This document shows positions 52,593-61,762 of a DNA stretch of 64,000 nucleotides, one piece after another; positions within the stretch are counted from its first letter, which is position 1, and each line of letters begins with the position of its first letter. The notes under the pieces were generated by a model. The model had not been told where the DNA came from. It ran no database searches and saw only the letters and a program-made list of their open reading frames with translations. The translations under genes and the position numbers were made by a program. Source of the stretch: Legionella_A sp963772805 (GTDB lineage Bacteria; Pseudomonadota; Gammaproteobacteria; Legionellales; Legionellaceae); assembly GCA_963772805.1 (NCBI GenBank), contig CAVYYU010000003.1:124001-188000 (forward strand), given 5' to 3'.

Positions 52593-53560
52593 CGCAAGGA
52601 AAAAACAAGGCAATATTCCCTGTTGAAATCAGCTTAAGTCCTCTTGGGATAAACAATAAAATAATGGCACTGGCAACCATTCGCGACATCTCAGAACGAA
52701 AGAAAGCAGAAATAAAAATAGGCAACCTTAATAAGCAGCTTATCAGTGCGGCAAAGGTCGCTGGTATGGCGGAAATAGCCAATGCTGTTTTACATAACCT
52801 GGGTAATGTTCTAAATAGTATGAACACCTCCGTAGGGGTATTGCTTCAAGAAATAGGCCAATCAGGTTTTTTTAGAAAATTCAGACAACTTACGGATTTA
52901 TTAAACGAACATATGCCGACACTTGGTGAATACCTGACTCATGATGAGAAAGGGAAGCTATTACCCGCCTATTTAGTAAAACTTGTTGATACTTCAGAAA
53001 AAAAGCAGCGAAAATTGATTGGTGAAATACAATGCTTACATGAGACTTTACAAATTGCTCTTGAACTGGTTTCAAAACAACATGCATTGAGCGGAATATC
53101 TGCAATTATAGAAGAAACTGACCCGGTTGTTATTTTGGAGTCTGCATTAAAAATCAGCAACATGGACCATCTTGATATCTTGGTCGAGCGAGATATCGAT
53201 GCTATTCCAATGATTAACACAGATCAGAGCAAACTGTTGCAAATTCTTGTCAGCCTGCTTGTAAATGCTAACGAATCGCTTAGATTAAGTAGTCATTCGC
53301 ACAAATTTATTTCTGTTTCGATAAAAAAAATAGAATCTGATTTTGTCAGTATTAGTGTACGCGATAATGGCGTTGGAATTTCACTTGAGAACATGAATCG
53401 TGTTTTTTCATTTGGCTTTAGTACGAAGAAGGAAGGCCATGGGTTTGGATTGCATACTGCATATTTGCTGGCAAAAGAACTCGGAGGAACACTTCATGTT
53501 AAAAGTGATGGCTCTGGCCATGGCGCCACCTTCGCCCTATTGTTGCCACTGGTACGCTAG
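52593..53560 (+). pseudogene. PAS-PAS histidine kinase, 3' part (disrupted by IS)
   Basis: Second part of the split kinase, about 322 residues. It holds the rest of PAS 2 (FPVEISLSPLG, MALATIRDISERKKAE), an H-box of the same non-classical type as the neighbouring kinase (ANAVLHNLGNVLNSMNTS), and the ATPase domain (LLVNANESLRLS, RDNGVGISLENMNRVFSFGF, GHGFGLHTAYLLA). The frame is open back into the IS to 52529, so a truncated kinase lacking PAS input could be made. It is clearly paralogous to the kinase at 47767-49266. Confidence 0.87.
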
Positions 53561-53607
53561 GGGGAGGTCTATTACAAGAGAAAAAGTTCTGGCGAGATTA
53601 TCCTGGG

Positions 53608-53715
53608 ATGCTCATGAAGAAAACGGACAGTAATGGGCCAAAGAAAAATAAGGCTTACTACAAGCCCCGTCGCCTATCCTTGCTAAAACGGTCCACTTAC
53701 AGTGGTGTTATTTAG
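53608..53715 (+). other. possible 35-codon basic peptide ORF
   Basis: A short frame from ATG 53608 (or 53614) to TAG, coding Lys/Arg/Tyr-rich sequence (KKNKAYYKPRRLSLLKRSTY). The ribosome site is weak. It lies in the 203-base gap between the broken kinase and the convergent diguanylate cyclase. It may be chance. Confidence 0.15.
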
Positions 53716-53763
53716 CGCTGGAGCGAAGGGTACTCCTTGGATAAAGACTATTGCAGCATGCGG

Positions 53764-55212
53764 TTAATCGTTTAATTGCTCCGAGTAAAACCGAAAGTTA
53801 TTTTTCCCGGAGTTTTTAGCTTTATACATGGCAATGTCAGCATTCTTGAGAAGCTCCTCTGTTGTTTCGCCATCCATTGAATAAATTGAGATGCCGATGC
53901 TGACCGTGCCGACTAACGTCTTTTCATCAACAATCAAAGGAGTACTTAATCCTGCTACAATTCGTTTGGCGAGTTTTTTAGCGGCAGTTGGCGATTTAAG
54001 TTTAGCCGTAATCAGTGTAAATTCGTCTCCGCCAATGCGTGAGAGAATATCCCCTTGTCGTGATAGAGAAGTCAGTTGGCTAGACAATTCCTTGAGAAAA
54101 TGATCACCGTGACTGTGACCCAGACTATCATTTATTAATTTGAAGTTATCTATGTCTATGACAAACAGTGCAAACATGGATTTATTTCGGGCACTATTTG
54201 CAATGGCTTTTCCTAATAAATTTTCGAATTCACGACGATTATATAAGTCAGTTAAGCCATCATGGGCGGCGAGGTAGGTTAATTGTATCTGATTGGTTTT
54301 AAGAAGGTCCTGCGCTTCGAGTACGGCATTATAAGAGAAAACGTAATCGACGATGAGACACGCACAAGGGATAAAATAGACAATGATTTTAAGGAAATAG
54401 GCAATATCATAGGCGCTGTCATAAGGCGATCCAGATAACAACATTAAATAAATAGCACTTACCATTTGGGTAATTGCCATGTAAAAAATACAGTTAGTCA
54501 GAATATAGGGATACTGTTTATAGATGGCAGGATAAATAAAAATGACAAGGAACAAATATAACAATAGATAAATTAATTCATAGGGTCTGGCGAGTAGATC
54601 ATTTACAAACCACATTTCGGGTAGTGTTATAAGCGTTGTAGCGTAATAAATAAGTGAAAAAGCGATCAATAACAGCAACAGACTAATTAAAACAAAAGTC
54701 AGCGAACGAAATCTATTCTGTTTTTGATAAAAGAGTAGCAATAGTAAACCAATGATGAAAATCAGTCCGCTAAATATGTTCGAAAAAGTCCAAATCACCG
54801 CGTCCAGGTTAGCTTTATCAGCAGAGTCGGGCGAGAGGCCGTCGACAAGCAAGGTATGCAGTGCTTCAACTGATCCAGAAAACAACACAACCAGGCCGAT
54901 GATTAAGGCGATTTTATCATTTGTTAACCGGTACTTGGTAAATGATAAAAGCACCGTAATGCTTGCTAGCGAAAATGCAGACCATTGCAAAAGAGTCTCG
55001 CGAAAATACCCGCGGATTTGAGCCTCACTAATAAGCAAAGCAGCCTGATCGTTGGTACCTAACGCTTTGCTCAATGTGTTAAAATCCAAGCCGTAGTAAT
55101 TCAAAAAAATAGCCGGAAGGCCTAAAATCAGCACAAGGATAAGAACAAATGCTGGCGGGATTCGCTTTAATGTTTTTTCGTCTAAGATAAATGGATGGCT
55201 CATGTTGCCCAT
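53764..55212 (-). CDS. membrane diguanylate cyclase (GGDEF)
   Basis: A 482-residue protein with about eight hydrophobic helices (residues about 18-300), forming an unclassified 7TM/MASE-like sensor, then a GGDEF domain (about 320-480). The catalytic motif is intact in ILSRIGGDEFTLI, with DGLTDLYNRREFE at the domain start and DIDNFKLINDSLGHSHGDHF preceding it. No clear RxxD inhibitory site is seen before the motif. It should make c-di-GMP. ATG 55212 has GGTGG 5 bases upstream; an ATG three codons later is possible. Confidence 0.9.
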   Translation of the reverse strand: MGNMSHPFILDEKTLKRIPPAFVLILVLILGLPAIFLNYYGLDFNTLSKALGTNDQAALLISEAQIRGYFRETLLQWSAFSLASITVLLSFTKYRLTNDKIALIIGLVVLFSGSVEALHTLLVDGLSPDSADKANLDAVIWTFSNIFSGLIFIIGLLLLLFYQKQNRFRSLTFVLISLLLLLIAFSLIYYATTLITLPEMWFVNDLLARPYELIYLLLYLFLVIFIYPAIYKQYPYILTNCIFYMAITQMVSAIYLMLLSGSPYDSAYDIAYFLKIIVYFIPCACLIVDYVFSYNAVLEAQDLLKTNQIQLTYLAAHDGLTDLYNRREFENLLGKAIANSARNKSMFALFVIDIDNFKLINDSLGHSHGDHFLKELSSQLTSLSRQGDILSRIGGDEFTLITAKLKSPTAAKKLAKRIVAGLSTPLIVDEKTLVGTVSIGISIYSMDGETTEELLKNADIAMYKAKNSGKNNFRFYSEQLND

Positions 55213-55456
55213 CAGTTCCACCCCCTCTTCGCTAATTATCAAAGTATAGACCTAAGTTATCATCGTGTTATAAAAACAATATGTCTTTTGATTTTTTCTT
55301 ATTCGCAAAACTCAATCGTATCTGATAATCTCACTTTTACAAGTACTGACCGATGCCAGATGCCAGTTTATATTCTTGCTAATATGCTCATGACAACGAT
55401 TGTGCAAGTTTAGTGGTTGGCTGGTTTTTACATCAGATAGGAAGCAAACTATTAAT

Positions 55457-56350
55457 ATGAACTATAAAGATTATTATCAGGTAATGGGACTCAAGCGTGA
55501 TGCGACGGCGCAAGAGATTAAAACTGCATACCGGAAATTAGCACGAAAATACCACCCCGACATTAGCAAAGAGCCTAATGCTGAAGAAAAATTCAAAGAG
55601 GTGGGTGAAGCTTATGAGGTGTTAAAAGATCCCGAAAAGCGCAAAGTTTATGATGAGTATGATCATGACTTGAATATGAGACAAAAAGCGCAGTATTCAT
55701 CACAAACAGATTCATGGGATACAGGTGGTTCTAACTACCAGTTTGGTCCAGATTTCTTTGAGTCGTTATTTGGTGAGCGTGCTTCTCGTCAGCAACATGC
55801 GGCCGGTGCTGATTACAGCAGCAGTATTCGGGTTAGTCTCGAAGATGCGTATCGAGGAGCCGTAAAGGATATACACCTTGCTGCCACAGATATTTCGCCA
55901 GGTAAGGCACAAACCCTACGGGTTAAAATACCCGCCGGGGTGAAATCAGGGCAGCAAATTCGACTTGCAGGACAAGGAGCTCCCGGTCGAAACGGTGGCT
56001 CCAAGGGGGATCTTTACCTGACTATTCATGTTGATAAGCATCCCATCTTTGATGTAAAAGACAAAGATGTCTATGTGACCTTGCCCATAACCCCCTGGGA
56101 AGCCGCACTGGGTGCTACTATCCAGGTGCCGACGCTTGCTGGAAATGTCGAGTTAAAGATTCCTGCTGGTTCACAAGGCGGACAAACCATGCGTTTGAAG
56201 AAAAGGGGTTTTCCAGGACCTGTTCCTGGCGATCAGTATGTCATTTTGAAGATTATCATTCCTCAGCCAACTTCGGATGCAGCAAAAGATATCTACAAAA
56301 ACATGGCTGCAGCCATGCCCTTTAATCCACGTGAAAAAATGGGGGTTTGA
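55457..56350 (+). CDS. cbpA: curved-DNA-binding / DnaJ-like co-chaperone CbpA
   Basis: A 297-residue type II J-protein. The J domain (1-70) has RKLARKYHPDIS with the HPD motif that stimulates DnaK. A Ser/Gln-rich linker follows, then the two C-terminal substrate-binding domains (SIRVSLEDAYRGAVKDIHLA, VKIPAGVKSGQQIRLAGQG, VPTLAGNVELKIPAGSQGGQ). There is no zinc finger, distinguishing it from DnaJ. I start at ATG 55457 (MNYKDYYQVMG); 19 upstream codons are dropped. cbpM follows, which settles the identity. Confidence 0.95.
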   Translation: MNYKDYYQVMGLKRDATAQEIKTAYRKLARKYHPDISKEPNAEEKFKEVGEAYEVLKDPEKRKVYDEYDHDLNMRQKAQYSSQTDSWDTGGSNYQFGPDFFESLFGERASRQQHAAGADYSSSIRVSLEDAYRGAVKDIHLAATDISPGKAQTLRVKIPAGVKSGQQIRLAGQGAPGRNGGSKGDLYLTIHVDKHPIFDVKDKDVYVTLPITPWEAALGATIQVPTLAGNVELKIPAGSQGGQTMRLKKRGFPGPVPGDQYVILKIIIPQPTSDAAKDIYKNMAAAMPFNPREKMGV

Positions 56351-56352
56351 GC

Positions 56353-56679
56353 ATGACTGAGCAAATGATCATTACTGGTGTGCTAATCGACGAAAACATG
56401 ACTGTTTCATTCGTTGAAGCTTGCCAAAAATACAATCTATCCGAAGAATTGCTAATGGAGATGATTGAGCACGGTTTGGTTAAACCCCATACTGAAAAAA
56501 CCAAATATCTGTCTTTCGATCAAAAAACAATAGGGCGCATTCAATCAGCTCGTCGCTTGCAAGAGGATTTGGCGATTAACTTAGCTGGCGTGGTTCTGGT
56601 TTTAGAGTTATTGGACGAACTGGAGCATATGCGCAGTGATCTAAGCATTTTGCAGCGTCACGTGGATATCGAGCTTTAA
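56353..56679 (+). CDS. cbpM: chaperone modulator CbpM
   Basis: A 108-residue MerR-like helical protein that binds the J domain of CbpA and inhibits it. The helix-rich N-terminal domain (SFVEACQKYNLSEELLMEMI, HGLVKP) resembles a MerR HTH, and RIQSARRLQEDLAINLAGV starts the C-terminal helix. The start is ATG 56353, two bases after the cbpA stop; a TTG overlapping the stop is also in frame. It ends before a 16-bp perfect hairpin. Confidence 0.9.
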   Translation: MTEQMIITGVLIDENMTVSFVEACQKYNLSEELLMEMIEHGLVKPHTEKTKYLSFDQKTIGRIQSARRLQEDLAINLAGVVLVLELLDELEHMRSDLSILQRHVDIEL

Positions 56680-56727
56680 TATCGGCAACGAGCGTTCCTT
56701 CGTTCCCTCACTGAAGAGTGTAAACCG

Positions 56728-56762
56728 AGGTTAGTTGGGTTGCTTTGCAACCCAACTAACCT
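56728..56762. terminator. 16-bp perfect hairpin between cbpM and dacB; GGGTTGC family
   Basis: AGGTTAGTTGGGTTGC (56728-56743), loop TTT, and its exact complement at 56747-56762, followed by TTCT. It lies between convergent genes and stops two bases before dacB's stop codon. It is the longest member of the hairpin family in this window. Confidence 0.85.
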
Positions 56763-56764
56763 TT

Positions 56765-58570
56765 CTAACCTGCAGCTGCTTCACGCACAGTCCATGTACG
56801 AAGCGCCCGTCCTCCTTCATTCTTGCTCTTCACCCATAATACATAAGGAGCTTGTGTATTGCCTCCAGGCGCGGAATTACTCTCTAGGGCCACGGCAAAT
56901 GAGTAGCGCTTTCTCAGTGCCTGTAAGGCCGCCATAACTTTGCCACTATCTGGATCATTGTCATTCAGGATAAGTTCATCTCCTCTAAACAAGACGCTCA
57001 CAGCACGACCTTTAATGGCTTGTTTAATGGAGGACTCCAAATGCCGCCATTTCGCTTTCTTACTGCGCTGCAAATCAGCTTGTGTGGGATGCATCTGATA
57101 AGCAATTCGCGCATAAGGATTTTTAGATCCAAAAATACGTGAATTATCAGGTTTTTGATGCAGGAAATAAGCACACAAACCATCAACGAGAGAGCGATAT
57201 TTACCTGCCGCAGTAGCACTGGTGCCAGGCAAGCGATTGATAAAGATTGCAAAGGCCAGCGTGTGCGCATTGGCGGTATAAAGATATCCCGACAAACCGA
57301 TAATGCCGCTCATCGTTCCTGTTTTAGCGCGCACCAAGCCTTGTTGTGAGGGGGAGCGCAGACGGCGTTGTAATGTCCCATCATGGCCAGACACAGGTAG
57401 AGCGGCTATGTATTCATAAGAAAGCGGGAACCTGTCGTGTAGAAATTTTAATAATCCAACGGTTTGTTGCGGTGTTAGCTGGTCTTTTCTTGACAACCCT
57501 GAGCCATCGGTAAGAACGGCGTTTTGCAAGTTGATATTGGTTTGCTTTTGCAGAAAATTTTTCACAACGGGTTGCGCCTGTTGCCAATCTAGTGGGCTGC
57601 CATTTATTTTTGCTGCGGCATGCAGAAATAAGCTATCCGCATATAAATTATCAGATGGCTTTAGCGTATCAGCCAACAGCTCGCTAATTGGCTTTGAATC
57701 ATGGTTGGCTAACAACAAGGCGCCGGCTGGCGCGCTGCCCATGATAACTTGCCCGCCCAGTTCAACATGCAGCGCTGCCAGTTGCTGCTTAACCAGTTCT
57801 TGCGTGTAGCGTAATGGATTGCGAATAGCTATTTTTTGTTGCACCGCCCATTGACCCACTCCAACGCAACCGCGCACGGTGACCTTGTTGTCTTGATCCA
57901 TATTGATATCAACACCACAGCCACTGGCTTTACTGCTCGTTTTCACCTGGTTGTTGAGCGTCATGCTTGTACTTTGATCGTCGAATTCTACAAAAGCTGG
58001 TTGCCCTGGATTTTGAGCGGGATTAACGGTGACCATCAGGCGATTTTCATCAACCATCACTGGGGCTAGCGGCGCTCCATAACTGTATTTCAAATCCTTC
58101 GTTACCCATCCAGGCGCATAAGCGTTTATGGCGCTGTTATTGCTCACCAGAACCACATTACCTTGAATGCGTTTTACTCCCCAAGCGGTTAATTCTGATA
58201 ACAAGGACTCAATATCGTCTTTGGTCAGTGACGGGTCGCCAGGCAAGTGTATGTATATGGAGCCTTTTAAAATGCCGTTATCAAGCATCGGTGCATTCGT
58301 ACTTAACTGGCTTTGAAAGTAGTAGTCGGGTCCTAAAACCATGAGTGCGGCCGCATCTGAAAATAATTTCATATTACTTGCCGGGATAAATACTTTTGTC
58401 GCATTGCGTTGATAGAGTGTTTCGCCAGTATCGAGATCAACAACTTCGATACCAATATTGGTAGCAGGATCGACCTGATTGATTAATTTATCTACAGCCT
58501 GATGCAGGTTAGTCGCTGACGCCGTCATGCTGATACCGCATAATAATATACCCGGTAAAATCCGTTTCAT
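56765..58570 (-). CDS. dacB: D-Ala-D-Ala carboxypeptidase/endopeptidase (PBP4)
   Basis: A 601-residue periplasmic class C penicillin-binding protein with signal peptide MKRILPGILLCGISMTASA. The active-site SxxK is PASNMKLFSD (Ser about 62), SxN is in KPSDNLYADSL, and KTG is in RAKTGTMSGIIG. It trims or cross-link-cleaves peptidoglycan. The PBP4 core ends near residue 475, matching E. coli DacB at 477. A 125-residue C-terminal extension follows (KAKWRHLESSIKQAIKG, then ALQALRKRYSFAVALESN, then APYVLWVKSKNEGG) whose role is unknown. Confidence 0.95.
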   Translation of the reverse strand: MKRILPGILLCGISMTASATNLHQAVDKLINQVDPATNIGIEVVDLDTGETLYQRNATKVFIPASNMKLFSDAAALMVLGPDYYFQSQLSTNAPMLDNGILKGSIYIHLPGDPSLTKDDIESLLSELTAWGVKRIQGNVVLVSNNSAINAYAPGWVTKDLKYSYGAPLAPVMVDENRLMVTVNPAQNPGQPAFVEFDDQSTSMTLNNQVKTSSKASGCGVDINMDQDNKVTVRGCVGVGQWAVQQKIAIRNPLRYTQELVKQQLAALHVELGGQVIMGSAPAGALLLANHDSKPISELLADTLKPSDNLYADSLFLHAAAKINGSPLDWQQAQPVVKNFLQKQTNINLQNAVLTDGSGLSRKDQLTPQQTVGLLKFLHDRFPLSYEYIAALPVSGHDGTLQRRLRSPSQQGLVRAKTGTMSGIIGLSGYLYTANAHTLAFAIFINRLPGTSATAAGKYRSLVDGLCAYFLHQKPDNSRIFGSKNPYARIAYQMHPTQADLQRSKKAKWRHLESSIKQAIKGRAVSVLFRGDELILNDNDPDSGKVMAALQALRKRYSFAVALESNSAPGGNTQAPYVLWVKSKNEGGRALRTWTVREAAAG

Positions 58571-58621
58571 TGGTTAAGACCTTTTAGGTGGTTTTGATTG
58601 CAACTATTTGCTGAAAAGTTC

Positions 58622-59407
58622 TCAATCATATCCCAAGCCCATGCGCTCTAAAAGCCCCTCTAGGGTGTCATTATCAAAATATTTTATTTTTAACCATCCG
58701 CCCTCGTCTTCACTGACAATCTGCACAGGCGCGCCAATTTGTTCAGCTAAATGGGCTTGTAGATAGGCAATATCCCGATCTCCGCGGGCGGGGGACGTTA
58801 CTTTGGCGGGTGATTTGCAGGTGCGCACTTCGTCTTCAAGCCGGCGCACAGACCAGCCGTGTTCATGTACTTTTTGCGCTAATTCTTCTTGCTGTGGTGC
58901 GCTCAATGCTACTAACATGCGCGCGTGGCCTAATGACAATTGCCGTGCTCGAATTCGTTCTTGTACGGATGGGCATAAGGTCAACAGACGGAGAATATTG
59001 GCTATATGGCTGCGTGATTTTCCTACCAGTGTGGCGATTTCATCTTGATGGAAATTAAATTCGCTGAGCAGGCGCTGGTAACCGCTTGCTTCTTCGAGTA
59101 GGTCGAGATCTTGCCGTTGAATATTCTCAATCAACGTAACCGCTGCTGCCTGCTCGTCTGTGTAGTCGCCAATCAGGCAAGGTAACTCGCCAAGCTCCGC
59201 CAACATCGCCGCCCGCCACCGCCGTTCACCTGCAATGATTTCATAACGATCCGCTGCAATCTCGCGCACAACCAAAGGCTCGATTAAACCCTGTGCAAGA
59301 ATTGACTGCGCCAATTCTTGCAAAGACGTCGCATCAAACGTCTGCCGCGGCTGATATTTACCGCGCTGCAGCCATTCAATGGGTAGGGATTTAAATTGGC
59401 TAGGCAT
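58622..59407 (-). CDS. parB: ParB/Spo0J-family partition protein
   Basis: A 261-residue protein. The ParB N-terminal CTPase domain has YQPRQTFDATSLQELAQSIL, IEPLVVRE and the arginine motif GERRWRAAM. The KorB/HTH domain follows (LIENIQRQDLDLLEEASGY, IATLVGKSRSHIANILRLL), and the C-terminal dimerisation domain ends WLKIKYFDNDTLEGLLERMG. The protein lacks the basic N-terminal peptide (LGRGL type) that ParB proteins use to stimulate ParA, and no parA is adjacent. It may be an orphan or secondary ParB. Confidence 0.93.
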   Translation of the reverse strand: MPSQFKSLPIEWLQRGKYQPRQTFDATSLQELAQSILAQGLIEPLVVREIAADRYEIIAGERRWRAAMLAELGELPCLIGDYTDEQAAAVTLIENIQRQDLDLLEEASGYQRLLSEFNFHQDEIATLVGKSRSHIANILRLLTLCPSVQERIRARQLSLGHARMLVALSAPQQEELAQKVHEHGWSVRRLEDEVRTCKSPAKVTSPARGDRDIAYLQAHLAEQIGAPVQIVSEDEGGWLKIKYFDNDTLEGLLERMGLGYD

Positions 59408-59416
59408 AGTTTACCC

Positions 59417-59431
59417 GCAACATGATGTTGC
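59417..59431. promoter_or_regulatory. palindrome just upstream of parB
   Basis: GCAACATGATGTTGC: perfect 7-bp arms around one central base, 10 bases before the parB ATG (minus strand). It could be an operator or an mRNA hairpin over the ribosome site; it is unlike the consensus parS. Confidence 0.4.
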
Positions 59432-59492
59432 CGGGCATTGTTGCACAGCTGAGGTAAGAAGCCAATTGGTTGAATTAACGTTTGTTGGTATC

Positions 59493-59574
59493 AATTAGCA
59501 TCATTCGGTATTGCTAATTAATTAGTCAAGAGCATCTCAACCGAAATTATGGAACATATGATTTGGGCTATAAT
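59493..59574 (+). promoter_or_regulatory. operator-like inverted repeat and -10 box ahead of the 59623 gene
   Basis: AATTAGCA (59493-59500) and TGCTAATT (59512-59519), spaced by 11 bases; a further palindrome CTAATTAATTAG at 59514-59525; then TATAAT at 59569-59574, 49 bases before the ATG. No strong -35 is seen. This is most of what the 215-base gap 59408-59622 holds. Confidence 0.4.
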
Positions 59575-59622
59575 AAACATTAAATGATAACCACTATTAG
59601 CCACTCTCGTTAGGAGTATGAC

Positions 59623-60463
59623 ATGAAAGTTAAGAAAGATGTTCTGGGCACGTTATCACTTGGGCTAGGTAAAACAAATCAATCGGGTATTTTTGAAGTT
59701 GATCCAGCTCTTGTTCAAAGCAACCAAACAAAAATGCAGTCTTATATTAATGTGGCACGCGATCACTTAGAGTCAGTGAAGCAAGAAATATATCAAATTA
59801 TCGACCAAAGTTCTTATTCCACGAGTCTTCTAGCAGGGGCTAACATCGAAAAAAAAATTGATCTTAACCTGAAGATTTCCGAAAATTCTTGAAAAAGAAT
59901 ATACAATCCAAACATTCAACACAAAAGGGGCACCAAATCAGAATCGTGAACAAGCTTATATCAATGCAGGGAAAGAGTTTGGTAAATTTTGCGACGAGAA
60001 TCCATCTCTTCTTACTAATGAGCAAATATTATTGAATGATGCAGGTAAAATGATTGCCGCCATAAATACGGCACTAAGCCAGTTAAATAAAGTAGAGGCC
60101 GGTTTAACCATCGCTGCAAGCAAACAGGATATGGATGTATATGAGGAAGCTGGAGCAAAATTTAATGAAATTCCATCCACAATAAAAGTGGTTTTTGATA
60201 CAGCCGAGAAATCAAACTTAGTAAAAGTTATCCCTAATCAAACGGTCTTACAAAAATTATGGTCTGGTCTTTCTGATATTGCGAATAAAATAAAAGGCTT
60301 TTTTACTAATTTATCCAAATCTGATTCACAGCAGTACAAGGAAAAATTTACTGCTGTTCGAGATAAATATGAAGCAGCATATACTAAAGCTGAAGCAAAG
60401 AGCTGTGTAGTAGGAACTAACGAAGAAAAGGGTCCCTTGGATAAAGGGTCTCCAAAACCATAA
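59623..60463 (+). pseudogene. unknown helical protein with a +1 frameshift
   Basis: The first frame (59623-59892) codes 89 residues beginning MKVKKDVLGTLSLGLG. The next frame is open from 59873 to 60463 and codes about 196 residues (LEKEYTIQTFNTKGAPNQN, YINAGKEFGKFCDENPSLL, LNKVEAGLTIAASKQDMDVY, WSGLSDIANKIKGFFTNL). The two overlap at 59873-59892, so a single-base change there would give one protein of about 285 residues. No family is recognised. It is helical and soluble, with a Lys/Glu/Pro-rich tail (NEEKGPLDKGSPKP). It could be a decayed accessory gene, a sequencing error or, less likely, a programmed shift. Confidence 0.55.
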
Positions 60464-60475
60464 TTTTATTATAAT

Positions 60476-61762
60476 TTATAGCGAGGTTTTGGTAAGTACG
60501 CTATAGAAAAAGCCGTCCATGTTGTTTTGGCCGGGCAATATTTGCCAGCCGTGTCCTGTAGCCTGTCCCCAGGGTTGTTCACAATTCGCAAATTGACAAT
60601 CACTTTGAGCGGCAACAAATTGCGCTATTTGTTGTTCATTTTCTTGCGGCATGACTGAGCAAGTCGCGTAGACTAATACCCCGCCGGGGGCCAGTAGAGG
60701 CCAAAGGGCTAGTAATAGCTCGTGTTGTAAGGCTGCGATGGCGGTAATGTCTGCCTCAGTGCGTAGTAATTTGATGTCGGGATGGCGGCGGATTACGCCT
60801 GTTGCGGAACAGGGGGCGTCAAGGAGGATGCGGTCAAATTGGCTGCCGTCCCACCAGGTTTGCGGTTGCAAGGCATCTCCCTGAACCAAGGTGGCTTGCA
60901 GCTGCAGGCGGTTAAGATTATCACGTACGCGTTCTAGCCTCCTGTTGTCGACATCCAATGCCACACAAGCAGCCAAATTGGACTCGCTTTCTAGAATATG
61001 ACATGTTTTCCCCCCGGGGGCGCAGCAGGCATCTAGAAGGCGCAAGCCGGGTTTTAATGCCAGTAGTGATGTGGCTAATTGTGCCGCACCATCTTGTACT
61101 GACACATCACCGGCAGCAAAATCGGGTAATTCGTGCACATCGCAAGGGGTTGTTAACTCAATACCTTGGGAAGCAAAGGGCAGCAGGCGTGCACTGATTT
61201 CGGCATCTTGCAAACGTTGTAAATATGTCGCAGCGCTGGCGCGCTCGCGATTGACGCGCAAACTCATGGGCGCGCGGTCGTCATTGGCTTGCAGGATAGT
61301 CTGCCAATCATTCGGCCAGTCTTTGCGTACGCGGTTGATGAGCCACTTGGGGTGGTTATAACGAAAAGAAGGATCGCTTTCCAATGAGGGTAACAATTGT
61401 TCCTGTTCGCGGCAAAACGTGCGTAACACGGCATTAACCAAACCTTTTGCCCAGGGTTTATTGTTTTGTTCCACTAAGGCTACCGTCTCTTTTACCACTG
61501 CATAATCTGGAATGCGCATATAGTGCAATTGGTAGAGGCCCATGAGCAAACTCACCCAGACTTCTAACGCTTTTGGCCGTTTACTGACTAATTTATCCGC
61601 TATTGCTTGCAAGCGATAATAATGACGGCAAACGCCAAAGCAAATTTCCTGTGCTAACGGCGTTAACTGCGGGGTTGCTTGTAGCAGGTGGGATAGCGGT
61701 GTTTTATCTTGCAATAACGAGGTGAGGATATTCAGCGCTTGCAAGCGTTCGTTTATTTTCAT
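60476..61762 (-). CDS. rsmB: 16S rRNA m5C967 methyltransferase
   Basis: A 428-residue SAM-dependent methyltransferase. The N-terminal NusB-like RNA-binding domain (LQALNILTSLLQDKTPL, CFGVCRHYYRLQAIADKL) is followed by the catalytic domain with DACCAPGGKTCHIL (SAM), LLDAPCSATGVIRRHPDIK (PC motif) and YATCSVMPQENEQQI (TC motif, catalytic Cys). It methylates C967 of 16S rRNA. The ATG overlaps the fmt stop by 4 bases, forming the def-fmt-rsmB operon. Confidence 0.97.
   Translation of the reverse strand: MKINERLQALNILTSLLQDKTPLSHLLQATPQLTPLAQEICFGVCRHYYRLQAIADKLVSKRPKALEVWVSLLMGLYQLHYMRIPDYAVVKETVALVEQNNKPWAKGLVNAVLRTFCREQEQLLPSLESDPSFRYNHPKWLINRVRKDWPNDWQTILQANDDRAPMSLRVNRERASAATYLQRLQDAEISARLLPFASQGIELTTPCDVHELPDFAAGDVSVQDGAAQLATSLLALKPGLRLLDACCAPGGKTCHILESESNLAACVALDVDNRRLERVRDNLNRLQLQATLVQGDALQPQTWWDGSQFDRILLDAPCSATGVIRRHPDIKLLRTEADITAIAALQHELLLALWPLLAPGGVLVYATCSVMPQENEQQIAQFVAAQSDCQFANCEQPWGQATGHGWQILPGQNNMDGFFYSVLTKTSL

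Noticed and set aside
59417..59431. Palindrome near parB considered as a parS site
   Set aside because: It does not resemble the conserved parS consensus (TGTTTCACGTGAAACA type); kept only as a possible operator or hairpin.
59840..59860. A9 run at 59849-59857 as the site of frameshift in the broken helical gene
   Set aside because: The downstream frame contains a TGA at 59870-59872, so the change must lie between 59873 and 59892.
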